Below are positions 44,593-54,088 of a stretch of DNA of 64,000 nucleotides, in pieces; positions within the stretch are counted from its first letter, which is position 1; every line of letters begins with the position of its first letter. The position numbers and the translations under genes were made by a program. Source of the stretch: Thermoflexus hugenholtzii (GTDB taxonomy: Bacteria; Chloroflexota; Anaerolineae; Thermoflexales; Thermoflexaceae). Under the pieces are notes generated by a model. The model ran no database searches. It worked only from the letters and a program-made list of their open reading frames with translations, and was not told where the DNA came from. Where the stretch lies: the NCBI RefSeq assembly GCF_018771565.1, contig NZ_CP076326.1:1488001-1552000 (forward strand), given 5' to 3'.

Positions 44593-44649
44593 ACGCCGCG
44601 GCAGACCCCACGATGTCCGCCCCCACCCGGCGGCGGACGAACAGGAAGA

Positions 44650-44686
44650 CGGGGGCCGGGAAGACCATCCACCTCCCCGGCCCCCG
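44650..44686 (+). terminator. hairpin after the SQR-DUF1641 pair
   Basis: A perfect 11-bp inverted repeat CGGGGGCCGGG / CCCGGCCCCCG with a 15-nt loop is followed by AAATCC without a U-tract. Confidence 0.5.
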
Positions 44687-44768
44687 AAATCCTCCTCACT
44701 CCCCTGTGAGCCCCCCAGAGGGTGAGATATCCTAAAAGAGGCATCACGCGCTCTGGGCGAAGAAAGCG

Positions 44769-45213
44769 ATGATCGAGGTCCGCGGGCTGGTCAAGCGATA
44801 CGGCGACCGGGCGGTCCTCAACGGGGTGAGCTTCGCCGTCCGGGAAGGAGAGATCTTCGGCCTGCTGGGGCCGAACGGGGCCGGAAAGACGACGCTGATC
44901 TCGATCCTGGCCACCCTGCTCCCCCCCGACGAGGGGCAGGTCCTCATCTGCGGATATGATCTGCGGCGAGAAGCGGATCGGATCCGACCGCTCATCGGCT
45001 TCGTCCCCCAGGAGCTGGCCCTCTATCCCACCCTCAGCGCCTGGGACAACCTGGCCTTCTTCGGCCGCATCTACGGCCTGCGGGGAACAGCCCTCTCAGG
45101 ATCTGCTGGTGCGCGGAGACGGGCTGCGGGAGGTCTGGCCCAAAGTGGGGGCCCTGACGGCGTTCGCGGCGGCCTTCTTCGGCCTCGGCGTGTGGCGTTT
45201 CCGCTTCGATTGA
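44769..45213 (+). pseudogene. deletion remnant of an ABC exporter (ATPase start joined to permease end)
   Basis: Residues 1-106 (44769-45086) are a good ABC ATPase start with Walker A GPNGAGKTTL and the Q-loop FVPQELALYPTLS, ending at YGLRG. From 45097, in another frame, the sequence reads QDLLVRGDGLREVWPKVGAL and FFGLGVWRFRFD, the typical C terminus of ABC-2 permeases. The signature, Walker B and most of the permease are missing. A single deletion of about 1.5-2 kb joining the two genes explains this. Confidence 0.75.
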
Positions 45214-45300
45214 AGCCACCCCCATCCGGAGCGGAACCGCCGGGAGCCGCTTCGAAACGACGGACACCCCGGATCGCTATCAACCCGGAGGAGGTGAGCT

Positions 45301-45690
45301 ATGAGCGCGGGCGCGCTGGATCAGATGGCCGAGCATCTCCAGTTCCTGGGTTATGAGATCGCTCGCGAGGGCGAGCTGATCTTCGCCAGGCATCCCCGCA
45401 AGTTCAACATCGTCATGAAACCGGTGGGAGGCGGGATCCTGATCGCCTCCTTTTTCACGTGCGCCGATGAGGCCAAGCGAGATCGACAAGGATATCTCAA
45501 TATGATCAACACCCTGAACGCCCGGGCGGTCCTCGCCCGCTTCTACGCCGATGAGGATTCCGATCTCCGCATGGAAGCATGGCATCCGGATGCTTACGAT
45601 CGGCACGCCTTCAGCGCGTTCATGGAGCTGTGGGATCACGACGGTGGGTTGCTTTTAGAGGCCCCCGAGGTTGCGCGCTACCTGGAATAG
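45301..45690 (+). CDS. YbjN-like small protein
   Basis: This 129-residue protein resembles the YbjN/type III chaperone-like fold: LQFLGYEIAREGELIFARHP, ILIASFFTCADEAKRDRQGY, LNMINTLNARAVLARFYADED and a C-terminal acidic region. Function is unknown; YbjN proteins have been linked to stress and motility. It has a strong GGAGGTGA site. It stands alone and converges with the GH57 gene. Confidence 0.65.
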   Translation: MSAGALDQMAEHLQFLGYEIAREGELIFARHPRKFNIVMKPVGGGILIASFFTCADEAKRDRQGYLNMINTLNARAVLARFYADEDSDLRMEAWHPDAYDRHAFSAFMELWDHDGGLLLEAPEVARYLE

Positions 45691-45707
45691 CCGGGTGAAC
45701 GGAAAGC

Positions 45708-45736
45708 GAGGGGGACCGCAGAAAGCGGTCCCCCTC
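45708..45736. terminator. bidirectional hairpin between YbjN-like and GH57 genes
   Basis: A perfect 12-bp stem GAGGGGGACCGC / GCGGTCCCCCTC with an AGAAA loop lies between two convergent genes. Confidence 0.75.
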
Positions 45737-45783
45737 CACGGGCATCCCGGCGGAGAATCTTTTCGGAAGGAGCGGATCCGCCC

Positions 45784-48700
45784 TCAGCGGCCTTCCGGCC
45801 GGAGCATCGGGAGCTGGGCGAAGTCGTCGGGGCCCAGGCGGTCGAGATTCGGCTCCTGGGAAGGCCGGTAAGCGGAAAGCAACGCCTCCTGGGTGGGCGA
45901 CCGCCCCGCCGGCCAGGCCAGATCCAGGATGCGCGTGTGATTGGTATCCGCAGGCCCCCCACCCAGCCGCCACTGGGCCGCCTGCGGCAGCACGTCCCGC
46001 ACCCGCCACACCCCCGGCGAGGGGAACCCCTCCTGGCTCAGCACCGCCGCCAGGTAGGCGGCCTGCCGCGGATCGAAACCCGCCCCGAAGATCCGCCGGG
46101 GCACCCGCAGGAGCACCGTCCGCTGGTTCGGGTTGACCGCGATGCGCAAAGAAGCCCCCGGGACCGGCTTGGGCTTCCCCTGCTCATCCGGAGCATAGAC
46201 ACCGGGCGTCCACCCTTCCGCCCACAGGGCGATGTCCCATCCGAATCCCTCCGCCAGGGCCGCGTTCCGGCCGGGCAACAACAGGCGGGCACCCGTCCCC
46301 TTCCCCGGATCCCGGTCGATATAGATATCAATGGTCTGCAGCGCCAGGCCGTTCGGGGAGCCCCAGGGGTTCGGGATGGGGCCGTAGAACTCAAAGCGGA
46401 AGACCAGATCCTCCCCCTCCTCCCCGACCTGGAACCGCTTGAGATCGAAGACCTGGGGGAGGAACACCGGATCCGTGGGATAGGTGTAGCTCCCCGGCCC
46501 GTGATCGTCCCCCTCCGGATCCTCGACGTCCAGGATGACCTGAGCGAGGCCGAAATCCGGGATCTGGAAGCGGGCCACGCCGGAGGCGGGGATCCGCGCC
46601 GCCCCCTGGGGCCGCGAGGCCACCACCGCCCAGAGCAGCGAATCGCCCGCCTGCAGGCTCCCCAGGGCCTTTTGGGGCAGCGCCAGCTCCAGCGTCCCCT
46701 CCCCCAGTCGCACCGAGAGCTCACCGGGAGCCGGCGCCCATTCCCCATCCGGCGTCGCCTGAAGGAGCTCGGCCGTCACCTTCTTGCCCTCGCGGACCAC
46801 CCGAATCGCATGGGTGGCCCCGAACCCCAACGGGATACGCGGTCCGGCCGGATGGGCGGAGAAGCCGGAGCGCCCGGCTCCTCCGGGCGCGGCGATGTAG
46901 AAGCCGAGCGCCCCATCTCCCTCCCAGACCCCATCCACCCGCGCGTAGAGATGGGTGCGATCGGCCCCGATCCGGAACTCCCGCAACGCGGGATCGGAGC
47001 CGACATAGCGGGCTGCCGCGTCCCATTCCCCCGGGGTCGCCCGGCCGTCCAGAACCGGCGTGAAGGGCCCGGTGAAGGGGGCCGCCGGCTCCGCCACCGG
47101 CGGCGGGACGATGGGGACGGCGAGGGAATCCGGCACCGGCTCCCCCAGGGCCTCATAGACCCGCCGGAGCAACATGCGGAAGGCGTCGTCGAAGTAATCG
47201 TCCTGCCCGCTGTCCTGATCCGTTCCATACCACCAGAACCAGTCCGATCCTTCGGCCAGGAGCATCGCCTCCCGCGCCCGCTCCAGGGCCTCCGGGGCGG
47301 CCTGCTTGCGCCCTTCTTCATACGCCCGCAGGACCTCCCGAGCCCGCCGGAGCGCGGTCCAGGCCTCCCGTTCCTCTGCCTCGCCGATCCAGGTGTCGTA
47401 GTTCGGGCTGAACCACGCCCCGGGGAAGAGCTTCGGGAGCGGCCGCGCGGCCTCCGGGAACATCCGCAGGAACTCCGAAGGCGTCACCGTGCGGATGGTC
47501 CGGCTCTCGTTCAGCCGCCGGTAAAGCCCGTGCAGGAAGGCCTTGCCGTCGTTCTCGTAGTATTCCCAGGCGTTCTCGCCGTCCAGGATCACGGAGACCA
47601 GGAGGGGGCCCTGCACCCCTTTCGCCCGCGCCTTCTCCCGGATGTTCTCCAGGCGTCGGATGAAGTCCTCCGCCGCGGCCTCCCCGGGCATCCCCGAGTA
47701 GGTGAAGCCGATTTTGTCGGAGAGCACGCCGTCGCGGAACACGATGAACAGCGGCCGGCCCTGAGGATCCGAGAGCCGGTAGGGGCGATAGAGCGAATCC
47801 ACCTCCTCCACCGTCTCCCGGGCGTCACGGGTGAAGCCGCTCAACCCCAGAGAGCGGGCGAGGACAGGCTCCCCGGAGGCCATCCAGAGGAAGCCGGCAT
47901 CGGCGACCATGGGGATGATCTGCTGGGCGACCGCCCCTTCCGCCGGCCACAGGCCCCGGGGCGGCCGGCCGAAGTGCGCCTCATAGAGGGCCACCGCGCG
48001 GCGCAAATGCTCCCGAGCGTCCTCCGGAGCGATGAACGGTGGATCCGGCAGCAAAGCCTCGGGGTTCCCCACCCGCGCGAGATCCGAGTAGATCAGCAGG
48101 GGGAGGATGGGATGGGCATACGGCGTGGTGGTCACCTCGATCTGTCCGGCTTCCTGAAGGGCCTTGTGAAGCGGAAGGATCTCCTTCAGGATGCGCCGCG
48201 TCTCCTCGAAGATCACCGGTTTGTCGGCCTCGGTGAAATCCCGGCCCTTGCGGACCAGATCCGCGAGGGGCGGCCGGGCCAGGAAGTCCGGGTCCATCCA
48301 GGCCAGGTTGAAGAGCACCTGGAGATCCCGGAAGTCCTGCACGGTGAAGGAGGCCAGGGCCCGCTCGATGGCCGCCGGGTCAGTCGAGCGCCCTCGCTTC
48401 TCCAGGAGCTCCCGATAGCGCGGGAAGCGGGGGATCACCCGCTCCCAGTTGGCGTCGAAGAAACGCCGCAGGAGGAAGCGCTTCTCGTCCTCCGTGAGCG
48501 CCTCCGCAGGCTTCTCCGAGAGGGCCCAGTAGACATCCTTCGCGCCCCCCGCCAGATCCTCCAGCTGGCGGATCAGAACGGGGGTGAGATTGAAGGTCAC
48601 GTGGACGTTGGGGTATTCCCGCAGGATGGCGGCCATATCGTAGTAGTCTTTGGTGGCATGCACCCGGGCCCACGGCCGGGTATACAGGCCCGTCTGGGGG

Positions 48701-48885
48701 TCTTTCGGATAGAAGGGTTGATGCTGATGCCAGATCAGCGCCAGGTAGAGGGGGGCTTCCTCAACGGCCTCCGTCGGGGTCGGCGACGGCGGCGGCAACG
48801 TCGGAGTCGGCCGCGGGGTCGGCCGACACCCCACCCCCAGCGCCCACAGAGTCAGCAAAAGGATCCTCCAGCACCGGATCCGCAT
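45784..48885 (-). CDS. glycoside hydrolase family 57 lipoprotein with C-terminal DOMON/glucodextranase-like region
   Basis: This 1033-residue exported protein has a signal ending LWALGVGCRPTP (likely lipid-anchored) and a Pro/Thr linker. The GH57 barrel spans about 50-560, with LALIWHQHQPFYP near 52. The catalytic Glu is likely in RGLWPAEGAV and the acid Asp in SVILDGENAWEYY. After about 650 come beta-rich carbohydrate-binding-like domains (TPVLDGRATPGEWD; then DVEDPEGDDHGPGSYTYPTD, the glucodextranase-like DOMON start). It likely breaks down alpha-glucans at the cell surface. GGAGGG precedes the chosen ATG. A near-consensus promoter with a LacI-like operator lies upstream. Confidence 0.9.
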   Translation of the reverse strand: MRIRCWRILLLTLWALGVGCRPTPRPTPTLPPPSPTPTEAVEEAPLYLALIWHQHQPFYPKDPQTGLYTRPWARVHATKDYYDMAAILREYPNVHVTFNLTPVLIRQLEDLAGGAKDVYWALSEKPAEALTEDEKRFLLRRFFDANWERVIPRFPRYRELLEKRGRSTDPAAIERALASFTVQDFRDLQVLFNLAWMDPDFLARPPLADLVRKGRDFTEADKPVIFEETRRILKEILPLHKALQEAGQIEVTTTPYAHPILPLLIYSDLARVGNPEALLPDPPFIAPEDAREHLRRAVALYEAHFGRPPRGLWPAEGAVAQQIIPMVADAGFLWMASGEPVLARSLGLSGFTRDARETVEEVDSLYRPYRLSDPQGRPLFIVFRDGVLSDKIGFTYSGMPGEAAAEDFIRRLENIREKARAKGVQGPLLVSVILDGENAWEYYENDGKAFLHGLYRRLNESRTIRTVTPSEFLRMFPEAARPLPKLFPGAWFSPNYDTWIGEAEEREAWTALRRAREVLRAYEEGRKQAAPEALERAREAMLLAEGSDWFWWYGTDQDSGQDDYFDDAFRMLLRRVYEALGEPVPDSLAVPIVPPPVAEPAAPFTGPFTPVLDGRATPGEWDAAARYVGSDPALREFRIGADRTHLYARVDGVWEGDGALGFYIAAPGGAGRSGFSAHPAGPRIPLGFGATHAIRVVREGKKVTAELLQATPDGEWAPAPGELSVRLGEGTLELALPQKALGSLQAGDSLLWAVVASRPQGAARIPASGVARFQIPDFGLAQVILDVEDPEGDDHGPGSYTYPTDPVFLPQVFDLKRFQVGEEGEDLVFRFEFYGPIPNPWGSPNGLALQTIDIYIDRDPGKGTGARLLLPGRNAALAEGFGWDIALWAEGWTPGVYAPDEQGKPKPVPGASLRIAVNPNQRTVLLRVPRRIFGAGFDPRQAAYLAAVLSQEGFPSPGVWRVRDVLPQAAQWRLGGGPADTNHTRILDLAWPAGRSPTQEALLSAYRPSQEPNLDRLGPDDFAQLPMLRPEGR

Positions 48886-48959
48886 CGCATCCCTCCTGCT
48901 CACGAGATGCACAACGGATCGCCCGCCATGCAGTCCTTTTCGCAAATCAAGTGTTCTTG

Positions 48960-48971
48960 TAAAGCGCTTTA
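48960..48971. promoter_or_regulatory. LacI-family-like operator
   Basis: The 12-bp perfect palindrome TAAAGCGCTTTA, with the central CG typical of LacI/CcpA-type operators, lies 2 bp downstream of the -10 box of the GH57 promoter, over the expected transcription start. Repression by a sugar-responsive regulator is inferred. Confidence 0.6.
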
Positions 48972-48973
48972 TG

Positions 48974-49002
48974 AGTATAAGCACCTTCCAGAATTGCGTC
49001 AA
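48974..49002 (-). promoter_or_regulatory. promoter of the GH57 gene
   Basis: On the minus strand TTGACG (49002-48997) and TATACT (48979-48974) are spaced by exactly 17 bp. It is one of the best promoters in the window. Confidence 0.8.
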
Positions 49003-49758
49003 TCCACCGCCGCCGTGGGATCTTCCGCAACCCCATCGAGATCGGAGGCTTACCGATATCCCAGCTCCCGCAGTCGAGCGTCCAGCCAGGCCATCTCTTC
49101 CTCGGAGAGAGGAGGCGGCGGAGGGGGCTGGCGGTAGTCGATCTGCACCCCATACGCGCCGCGCTCATAGACCGTCGCCACCGCCGCCCCCAGATCCAGC
49201 GGCACATCCGGGTCCGGCTCAAGGAGGGGAACCGGCAGCACCGGCAGGGGATCCATCAACCGGATCGGCCACACCTCCACCGTCGGGCGGCGATCCGCCC
49301 GGCTGAGGAGGACGTAATACGGAGCGGGAGGCACCGGATCCTCCAGGGGCGGCCGCTCCCCGCCCCGCAGCAGATCGATCTCCATCAGATGAACGGCGGA
49401 CCGCAAGAGATCCCGCCGCTTGCGCAGGTAGTCGGCGTGGGCCTCGTGGCCGACCCGCTTGTTCACCGGCGAGAGGATCTCGATCACCGTTACCCGCTGC
49501 CCGGTGTCCGTCTTGCGGATCTCGACGCTGTAGAGGCGCAACGGCACCTCCAGGGGGATCCGACTCTTCACCGGAGCCGGCGGGATGGCCACGGAGGTCC
49601 CGGCCTCCGAAGAAGGGTAGAGCCGGTGGATCGATACATCCGGCCGCACGATATGGGCCTCCCCGATCTCCACCACCTCATACGTGATCGAGACCGATAG
49701 GCGCGCGAAGTAACGCGGCGTGATCCGCCGGTTTAATTGAGCCTGAATTTCGGAGGCC

Positions 49759-50884
49759 GGTAATCACCCCCCTGAGTAGTGCTCGGTGGTATAATCGGGG
49801 CCAGATTCCGACGGAGGTGGGCCCGATGAATCGAAAGCCCAATTCCCAGAACCCCCCCTGCCCTCGCTGTGGGGCCACCCATGTGGTAAAGAACGGCAGT
49901 AAGGGTGGGCGGCCCCGTTGGGTCTGTCGGAACTGCGGGCGCTCGTTTGGGCCTACCCTGGGCACGGCGATGTATCGCTTGCGTGTGACCCCTGCGGAAG
50001 TGGCGCGCACCCTGCTGGTGGTGATGCGTCGGGGAGCCTGAGCGCCGCTGAGGAGATCACCGGCCACAAATATGAAACCATTGGCCGATGGCTCCGGATG
50101 GCCGCCCAACACGCTGAGGCCCTCACCGAGGTCCTGGTCCACGACCTGCATTTGAGCGAGGTCGAGGTGGATGCTTTCTGGTCGTTTGTCAAAAAAAGTG
50201 TCCAGAGGCTGGAGATCCAGACGCCTCGGCGGGCGGGGTGGGCCCGCGTTGGGGATGTTTGAGCCAGGACCGGGCGACTCGTTTTGTGGTGGCGTGGGGC
50301 TTTGGGTCTTCGGAGGATGAGGTCGCGCCGAAGGTGGTGGCGCAGACCCGCCAGCGCACATCTGGCAGGAGGGGCGTGATCTGGATCAGCGATGGACGGC
50401 CGGTCTACCGACGGGCGGTTCGTCAGGTCTATCGGGACGCGCAACCGACGGGAAAGCGGGGGCGTCCGCCCCTGGTGCTCACGCCTGGGGTGGGGTTGAC
50501 GCAAGCGGTCAAGCGTCGTCATCAGGGCCGGATGGTGCGCGTGGAGGTGCGTCAGGTTCTGGGGGAGGCGGTGGATTGCCCCTATCCGGTGCATGAGGAA
50601 CGGTTGAATGGCATGTTGCGCGATCGGTTGAATGCGCTGACGCGTAAGACCCATGCCTTTGCGAAGACGACAGGGACCTGGGATGCGCTGGTGATCCTCT
50701 GTTTGTTTGAGCACAACTGGCTGCGGCCCCATCGGGCCTTGCGGGAAGCGGGGGAGGGCCTGCCGGAGGGGCGGCGGTATCGGCCGCGGACGCCGGCGAT
50801 GGCCATCGGGTTGACCGATCATATCTGGACCTGGGAAGAGTTCTTGACCTTCAAGCATTATCAATACCAAAAGGAGTGACTACC
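49759..50884 (+). mobile_element. IS1-family-like insertion sequence
   Basis: This 1,126-bp element has ends GGTAATCACCCCCC and, on the other side, the complement of GGTAGTCACTCCTT. It is flanked by the 8-bp direct repeat CGGAGGCC (49751-49758 and 50885-50892). It carries a zinc-ribbon/DDE transposase with a TATAAT box at 49790-49795. Target size and the A-run frameshift point to the IS1 family, though it is longer than classical IS1. Confidence 0.85.
49826..50879 (+). CDS. IS1-like transposase, needs two -1 frameshifts
   Basis: Part A (49826-50041) has the zinc ribbon CPRCGATHVVKNGSKGG...CRNCGRSF. Part B continues SLSAAEEITGHKYETIGRWL and reaches the first catalytic Asp in EVEVDAFWSFV. Part C holds GCLSQDRATRFVVAWGFG, the second Asp in WISDGRPVYRRAV and a late Glu in PVHEERLNGMLRDRLN. 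B to C requires a -1 slip on AAAAAAAG at about 50190, a classic IS1-type programmed site giving FVKKKCPEAG. A to B requires a -1 shift at GGGG near 50034, more likely a one-base loss. Activity is therefore uncertain. Confidence 0.75.
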
Positions 50885-51213
50885 CGGAGGCCAAGTTGCC
50901 ATGGAAATCCGGCCACAGATCCGGCCGTTCCAGGTAAGGGTCCATGCCCGGGAAAGGAGAAGGCATGCGGAACCTCCCGCCACCCGCTTCGGCTCTCATG
51001 ATAACCCCGGAAGGTTTCCCGGCAATCGGGATCGCCGGCTCACCAGCGGGCGGAAACGGGTGCTTGGGGGGAAGATGGCCCGAGGGGCTCCCGGCGAGCT
51101 CCGGAGGGCTTCCCGGAAAGTTGCGCCCCTCCCCCCGGGCTTTTATGATGAAACCGATGAGCGCTTCGCCGTCGAAAAGCCGCGCGGCGCGGGCCGGACG
51201 TTCAGGAGGGGTC

Positions 51214-53010
51214 ATGGGGGAGACGCGGGTGCAATGGCGGGAGTGGGGCGAAGAGGCCTTCCGGGAGGCGCAGGAGCAGGACAAGCCCATCCTCCTCAGC
51301 ATCTCGGCCACCTGGTGCCACTGGTGCCACGTGATGGACCGGGGCATCCCCGGCGATCCCATCCACACCGGAACCTATTCGGACCCCGAGATCGCCGAGC
51401 TCATCAACACCTACTTCATCCCCATCCGGGTGGACACGGACCGCCGCCCGGACATCAACGCCCGTTACAACATGGGCGGATGGCCCACCACAGCCTTCCT
51501 CACCCCGGACGGGGAGATCCTCACCGGGGCCACCTACATCCCTCCGATGCAGATGCGGCAGGTCCTCCTCCAGGTGCTCCAGTATTACCGGAGCAACCGC
51601 TCCGAGATCCAGCGGCGGGCCCAGGAGATCGCCCGCCGGCGGCAGGAGGCCGCCCGCCCCATGGCCCGGCCCGGCGCCCGGCTGTCGTGGACCATCCCGC
51701 TGCACCTGATCGGATTGATCGCCCGAGCTTACGACCCGGTCTACGGCGGCTTCGGCGAGGCCCCCAAGTTCCCCCACCCCGAGGCCAGCCTGCTCCTCCT
51801 GGTGGAATACGTCCGCGGCGGCCGCCGCGACGAACGACTGGCGGAGATGGTCCGCCGCACCCTCCATGGGATGGCCGAAGGCGGGATGTATGACCACGTG
51901 GAGGGCGGATGGTTCCGCTACTCCACCACCCGCGACTGGAGCCTCCCCCACTTCGAGAAGATGCTGGAGGACCACGCCCGCCTGATCCCGCTCTACCTCT
52001 ACGCAGCGGAGGTCCTCCAGGACGAGGGGCTTCGGGAGCCGGCGGTGAAGGCCCTGGACTACGTAGAGCGCACGCTCTACGATCCGGAGCGCGGGGTCTT
52101 CTGGGGGAGCCAGGACGCCGATGAGGAATACTACGCCCTGTCCCGCCGGGAGCGGGCGCAACGCCCCCCGCCGGCGGTGGATCGCACGGTTTACGCCAAC
52201 TGGAACGGCCAGATGGCCCTGGCCCTGCTTGTCGCCGCCGACCTGCTGGGGGAGCCCCGATGGCGGGAGATGGCCCTCCGGAACCTGGACGCGGTGTGGA
52301 CGCTGACCTTCAATGCCTCGGCCGGCGCCCTGGCCCACTACGTGGACATCCGGGGGGAGCGGGCGGACGCGAAGGGCATCCCCCCGCTGCTGGGAGATCA
52401 GGTCCACTACGCCCGGGCGGCGCTCGCCGCCTTCCAGCGGACAGGCGAGCGGCGCTTCCTGGAGCGGGCCCTTCAGCTGCGCCCGTATTTGGAATCGGCC
52501 CTGGCGGACCGGGAGGGCGGCGGCTTCTTCGACCGGCCGGAGGATCCCCGGGCCATCGGGGCCCTGCGGATCCGGCAGAAGCCCCTGGAGGAGAACGCCG
52601 TCGCCGCGGAGTTCTACCTCACCCTTCACGATCTCACCGGCGACCGGGAGGCGCGGGCGATGGCCGAGCGGACGCTGCTGGCCTTCGAGCAGGACTACGT
52701 GAAATACGACTTCGCAGCGGCCCCCTACGGGCTGGCCGTCTATCGCGCCATCACCGAGCCGGTGCGGATCCACGTCATCGGCTCGCCAGAGGATCCCGCG
52801 ACGCAACGCCTGCTCGCGGCGGCCTGGCGGGGGGATCCCTTCCACCGGGTGGTGGTGCCGATGGACCCCGAGCGGGACGCCCCGGCCATTCGGGCCCAGG
52901 GCTTCTCCACCGATGGGCTCCCGGTCGCTTATGTATGCCTTGGGGATCGCTGTCTGGCCCCGGCCCGAACGCCGGAGGAGCTGGCCGAACGGACCGCAGC
53001 CCTCGCGTGA
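51214..53010 (+). CDS. DUF255 thioredoxin-domain protein (YyaL family)
   Basis: This 598-residue protein has an N-terminal thioredoxin-like domain with SATWCHWCHVMDRG at about 31-44 and GGWPTTAFLTPDGE. A large alpha/alpha-barrel-like domain follows (DPVYGGFGEAPKFPHPEASL, WSLPHFEKMLEDHA, ANWNGQMALAL, KPLEENAVAAEFYLTL). This is the YyaL/spermatogenesis-associated 20 architecture, slightly shorter than usual (about 650-700). Its role is unknown, possibly redox-linked sugar or protein handling. The ATG follows AGGAGGGG; longer upstream frames lack similarity. Confidence 0.88.
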   Translation: MGETRVQWREWGEEAFREAQEQDKPILLSISATWCHWCHVMDRGIPGDPIHTGTYSDPEIAELINTYFIPIRVDTDRRPDINARYNMGGWPTTAFLTPDGEILTGATYIPPMQMRQVLLQVLQYYRSNRSEIQRRAQEIARRRQEAARPMARPGARLSWTIPLHLIGLIARAYDPVYGGFGEAPKFPHPEASLLLLVEYVRGGRRDERLAEMVRRTLHGMAEGGMYDHVEGGWFRYSTTRDWSLPHFEKMLEDHARLIPLYLYAAEVLQDEGLREPAVKALDYVERTLYDPERGVFWGSQDADEEYYALSRRERAQRPPPAVDRTVYANWNGQMALALLVAADLLGEPRWREMALRNLDAVWTLTFNASAGALAHYVDIRGERADAKGIPPLLGDQVHYARAALAAFQRTGERRFLERALQLRPYLESALADREGGGFFDRPEDPRAIGALRIRQKPLEENAVAAEFYLTLHDLTGDREARAMAERTLLAFEQDYVKYDFAAAPYGLAVYRAITEPVRIHVIGSPEDPATQRLLAAAWRGDPFHRVVVPMDPERDAPAIRAQGFSTDGLPVAYVCLGDRCLAPARTPEELAERTAALA

Positions 53011-53023
53011 GGGAGGATCCACC

Positions 53024-54085
53024 ATGCCGTGGCGGCGGCGGGAGGTGTTGCGATGGCTCGCGGGCGGGGCGATCGGGGCGGCCGCGGCGGCCTGCGCCCG
53101 ACGGCTCCCCTTGCCGGAGACCTCCTCGGAGATTCCGCCCTCGCCCACCCGCATCCCGGTCCGGCTCCCGGGCCCGGAGCGATGGGAGATCGCCTCCCCG
53201 GTGCCCATCACCCCCACCCCGGAGTTCTACGAAGTGAAATACCGCACCATCCCCCGGGTGGATGTGAAGACCTGGACCCTGGAGATCAGCGGGGAGGTGG
53301 AACGTCCGCTTCGCCTGACGTATTCGGACCTCCTGGCCATGCCGGCGGTGATCGAGATGCGCACCCTGGAGTGCATCAGCAACCCGGTGGGCGGGGACCT
53401 CATCGGCAACGCGGTGTGGAAGGGGGTCCGGATGGCGGATCTCCTGGCCATGGCCGGGGCCCGCGCCACCGCTCAAGAAGTGGTCCTTCACGCCGCCGAC
53501 GGCTATCACACCAGCATCCCGGTGGAGCTGGCCCGGGATCCCCACTCCCTGCTGGCCTATATGATGAACGGCGAGGTCTTGCCTCCGGAGCACGGGTTCC
53601 CGTTGCGGGCCCTGTGGCCGGGCCGTTACGGCATGAAGCAGCCGAAGTGGATCACCCGCATCGAGCTGATCCGGGGGGAGCACATCGGCTACTGGGAGGC
53701 CCAGGGCTGGTCAAAGGAGGCCATCATCCAGCCCAACTCCCGCATCGACGCGCCCCGGCCGGGGATGCTCCCGCCGCAACCGGTGGAGATCTCCGGGATC
53801 GCCTTCTCCGGGCCCGTGGGGATCGAGCGGGTGGAGGTCAGCACGGATGACGGCCGAACATGGGCGGAGGCCGAGCTCCTCCGAGGGCCCACCCCCTATG
53901 TCTGGACGATCTGGCGCTATCGCTGGGAGCGTCCGGAGGAGGGGGAGCACGTCCTGCGGGCGCGGGTGGTGCAACGCGACGGCCGGACGCAACCCCGCGG
54001 GAGGGGCCGGCTGTTAGGCGGCACCTTCCCCGATGGCACCGACGAGCAGCACGCTGTCCGGGTGGTGATCGCGCGGGGAGGATGA
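53024..54085 (+). CDS. Tat-exported molybdopterin oxidoreductase, sulfite-oxidase family
   Basis: This 353-residue protein has a twin-arginine signal (RRREVLRWLAGGAIG). The Moco domain has PRVDVKTWTLEISGEVERPL and the conserved molybdenum-ligand Cys in RTLECISNPVGG near 115. PLRALWPGRYGMKQPKWI follows, and the C-terminal Mo-co dimerisation domain shows VEISGIAFSGPVGIERVEVS. It is likely a periplasmic or extracellular sulfite-oxidase-type enzyme; MsrP-like methionine sulfoxide reduction is less likely because of the dimerisation domain. It starts 13 nt after the YyaL-like gene. Confidence 0.88.
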   Translation: MPWRRREVLRWLAGGAIGAAAAACARRLPLPETSSEIPPSPTRIPVRLPGPERWEIASPVPITPTPEFYEVKYRTIPRVDVKTWTLEISGEVERPLRLTYSDLLAMPAVIEMRTLECISNPVGGDLIGNAVWKGVRMADLLAMAGARATAQEVVLHAADGYHTSIPVELARDPHSLLAYMMNGEVLPPEHGFPLRALWPGRYGMKQPKWITRIELIRGEHIGYWEAQGWSKEAIIQPNSRIDAPRPGMLPPQPVEISGIAFSGPVGIERVEVSTDDGRTWAEAELLRGPTPYVWTIWRYRWERPEEGEHVLRARVVQRDGRTQPRGRGRLLGGTFPDGTDEQHAVRVVIARGG

Positions 54086-54088
54086 GCC

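Larger units (their letters stand above)
49050..50966 (-). pseudogene. DUF4058 gene interrupted by IS1-like element
   Basis: The N-terminal part (50966 down to 50885) reads MPSPFPGMDPYLERPDLWPD then FHGNLAS behind GGGAGG. The rest (49758 to 49050) reads EIQAQLNRRITPRYFARLSV and on to a stop. Removing the IS and one 8-bp target copy restores one frame of 260 residues, the usual DUF4058 length. DUF4058 proteins are uncharacterised, with a Uma2/PD-(D/E)XK-like look (VTVIEILSPVNK). The downstream part stays open from a GTG at 49676, but N-terminal residues are lost. Confidence 0.88.

Noticed and set aside
45937-49137. Long plus-strand frame opposite the GH57 gene
   Set aside because: The minus-strand frame has clear GH57 motifs, a signal, a ribosome site and a promoter; the opposite frame has none.
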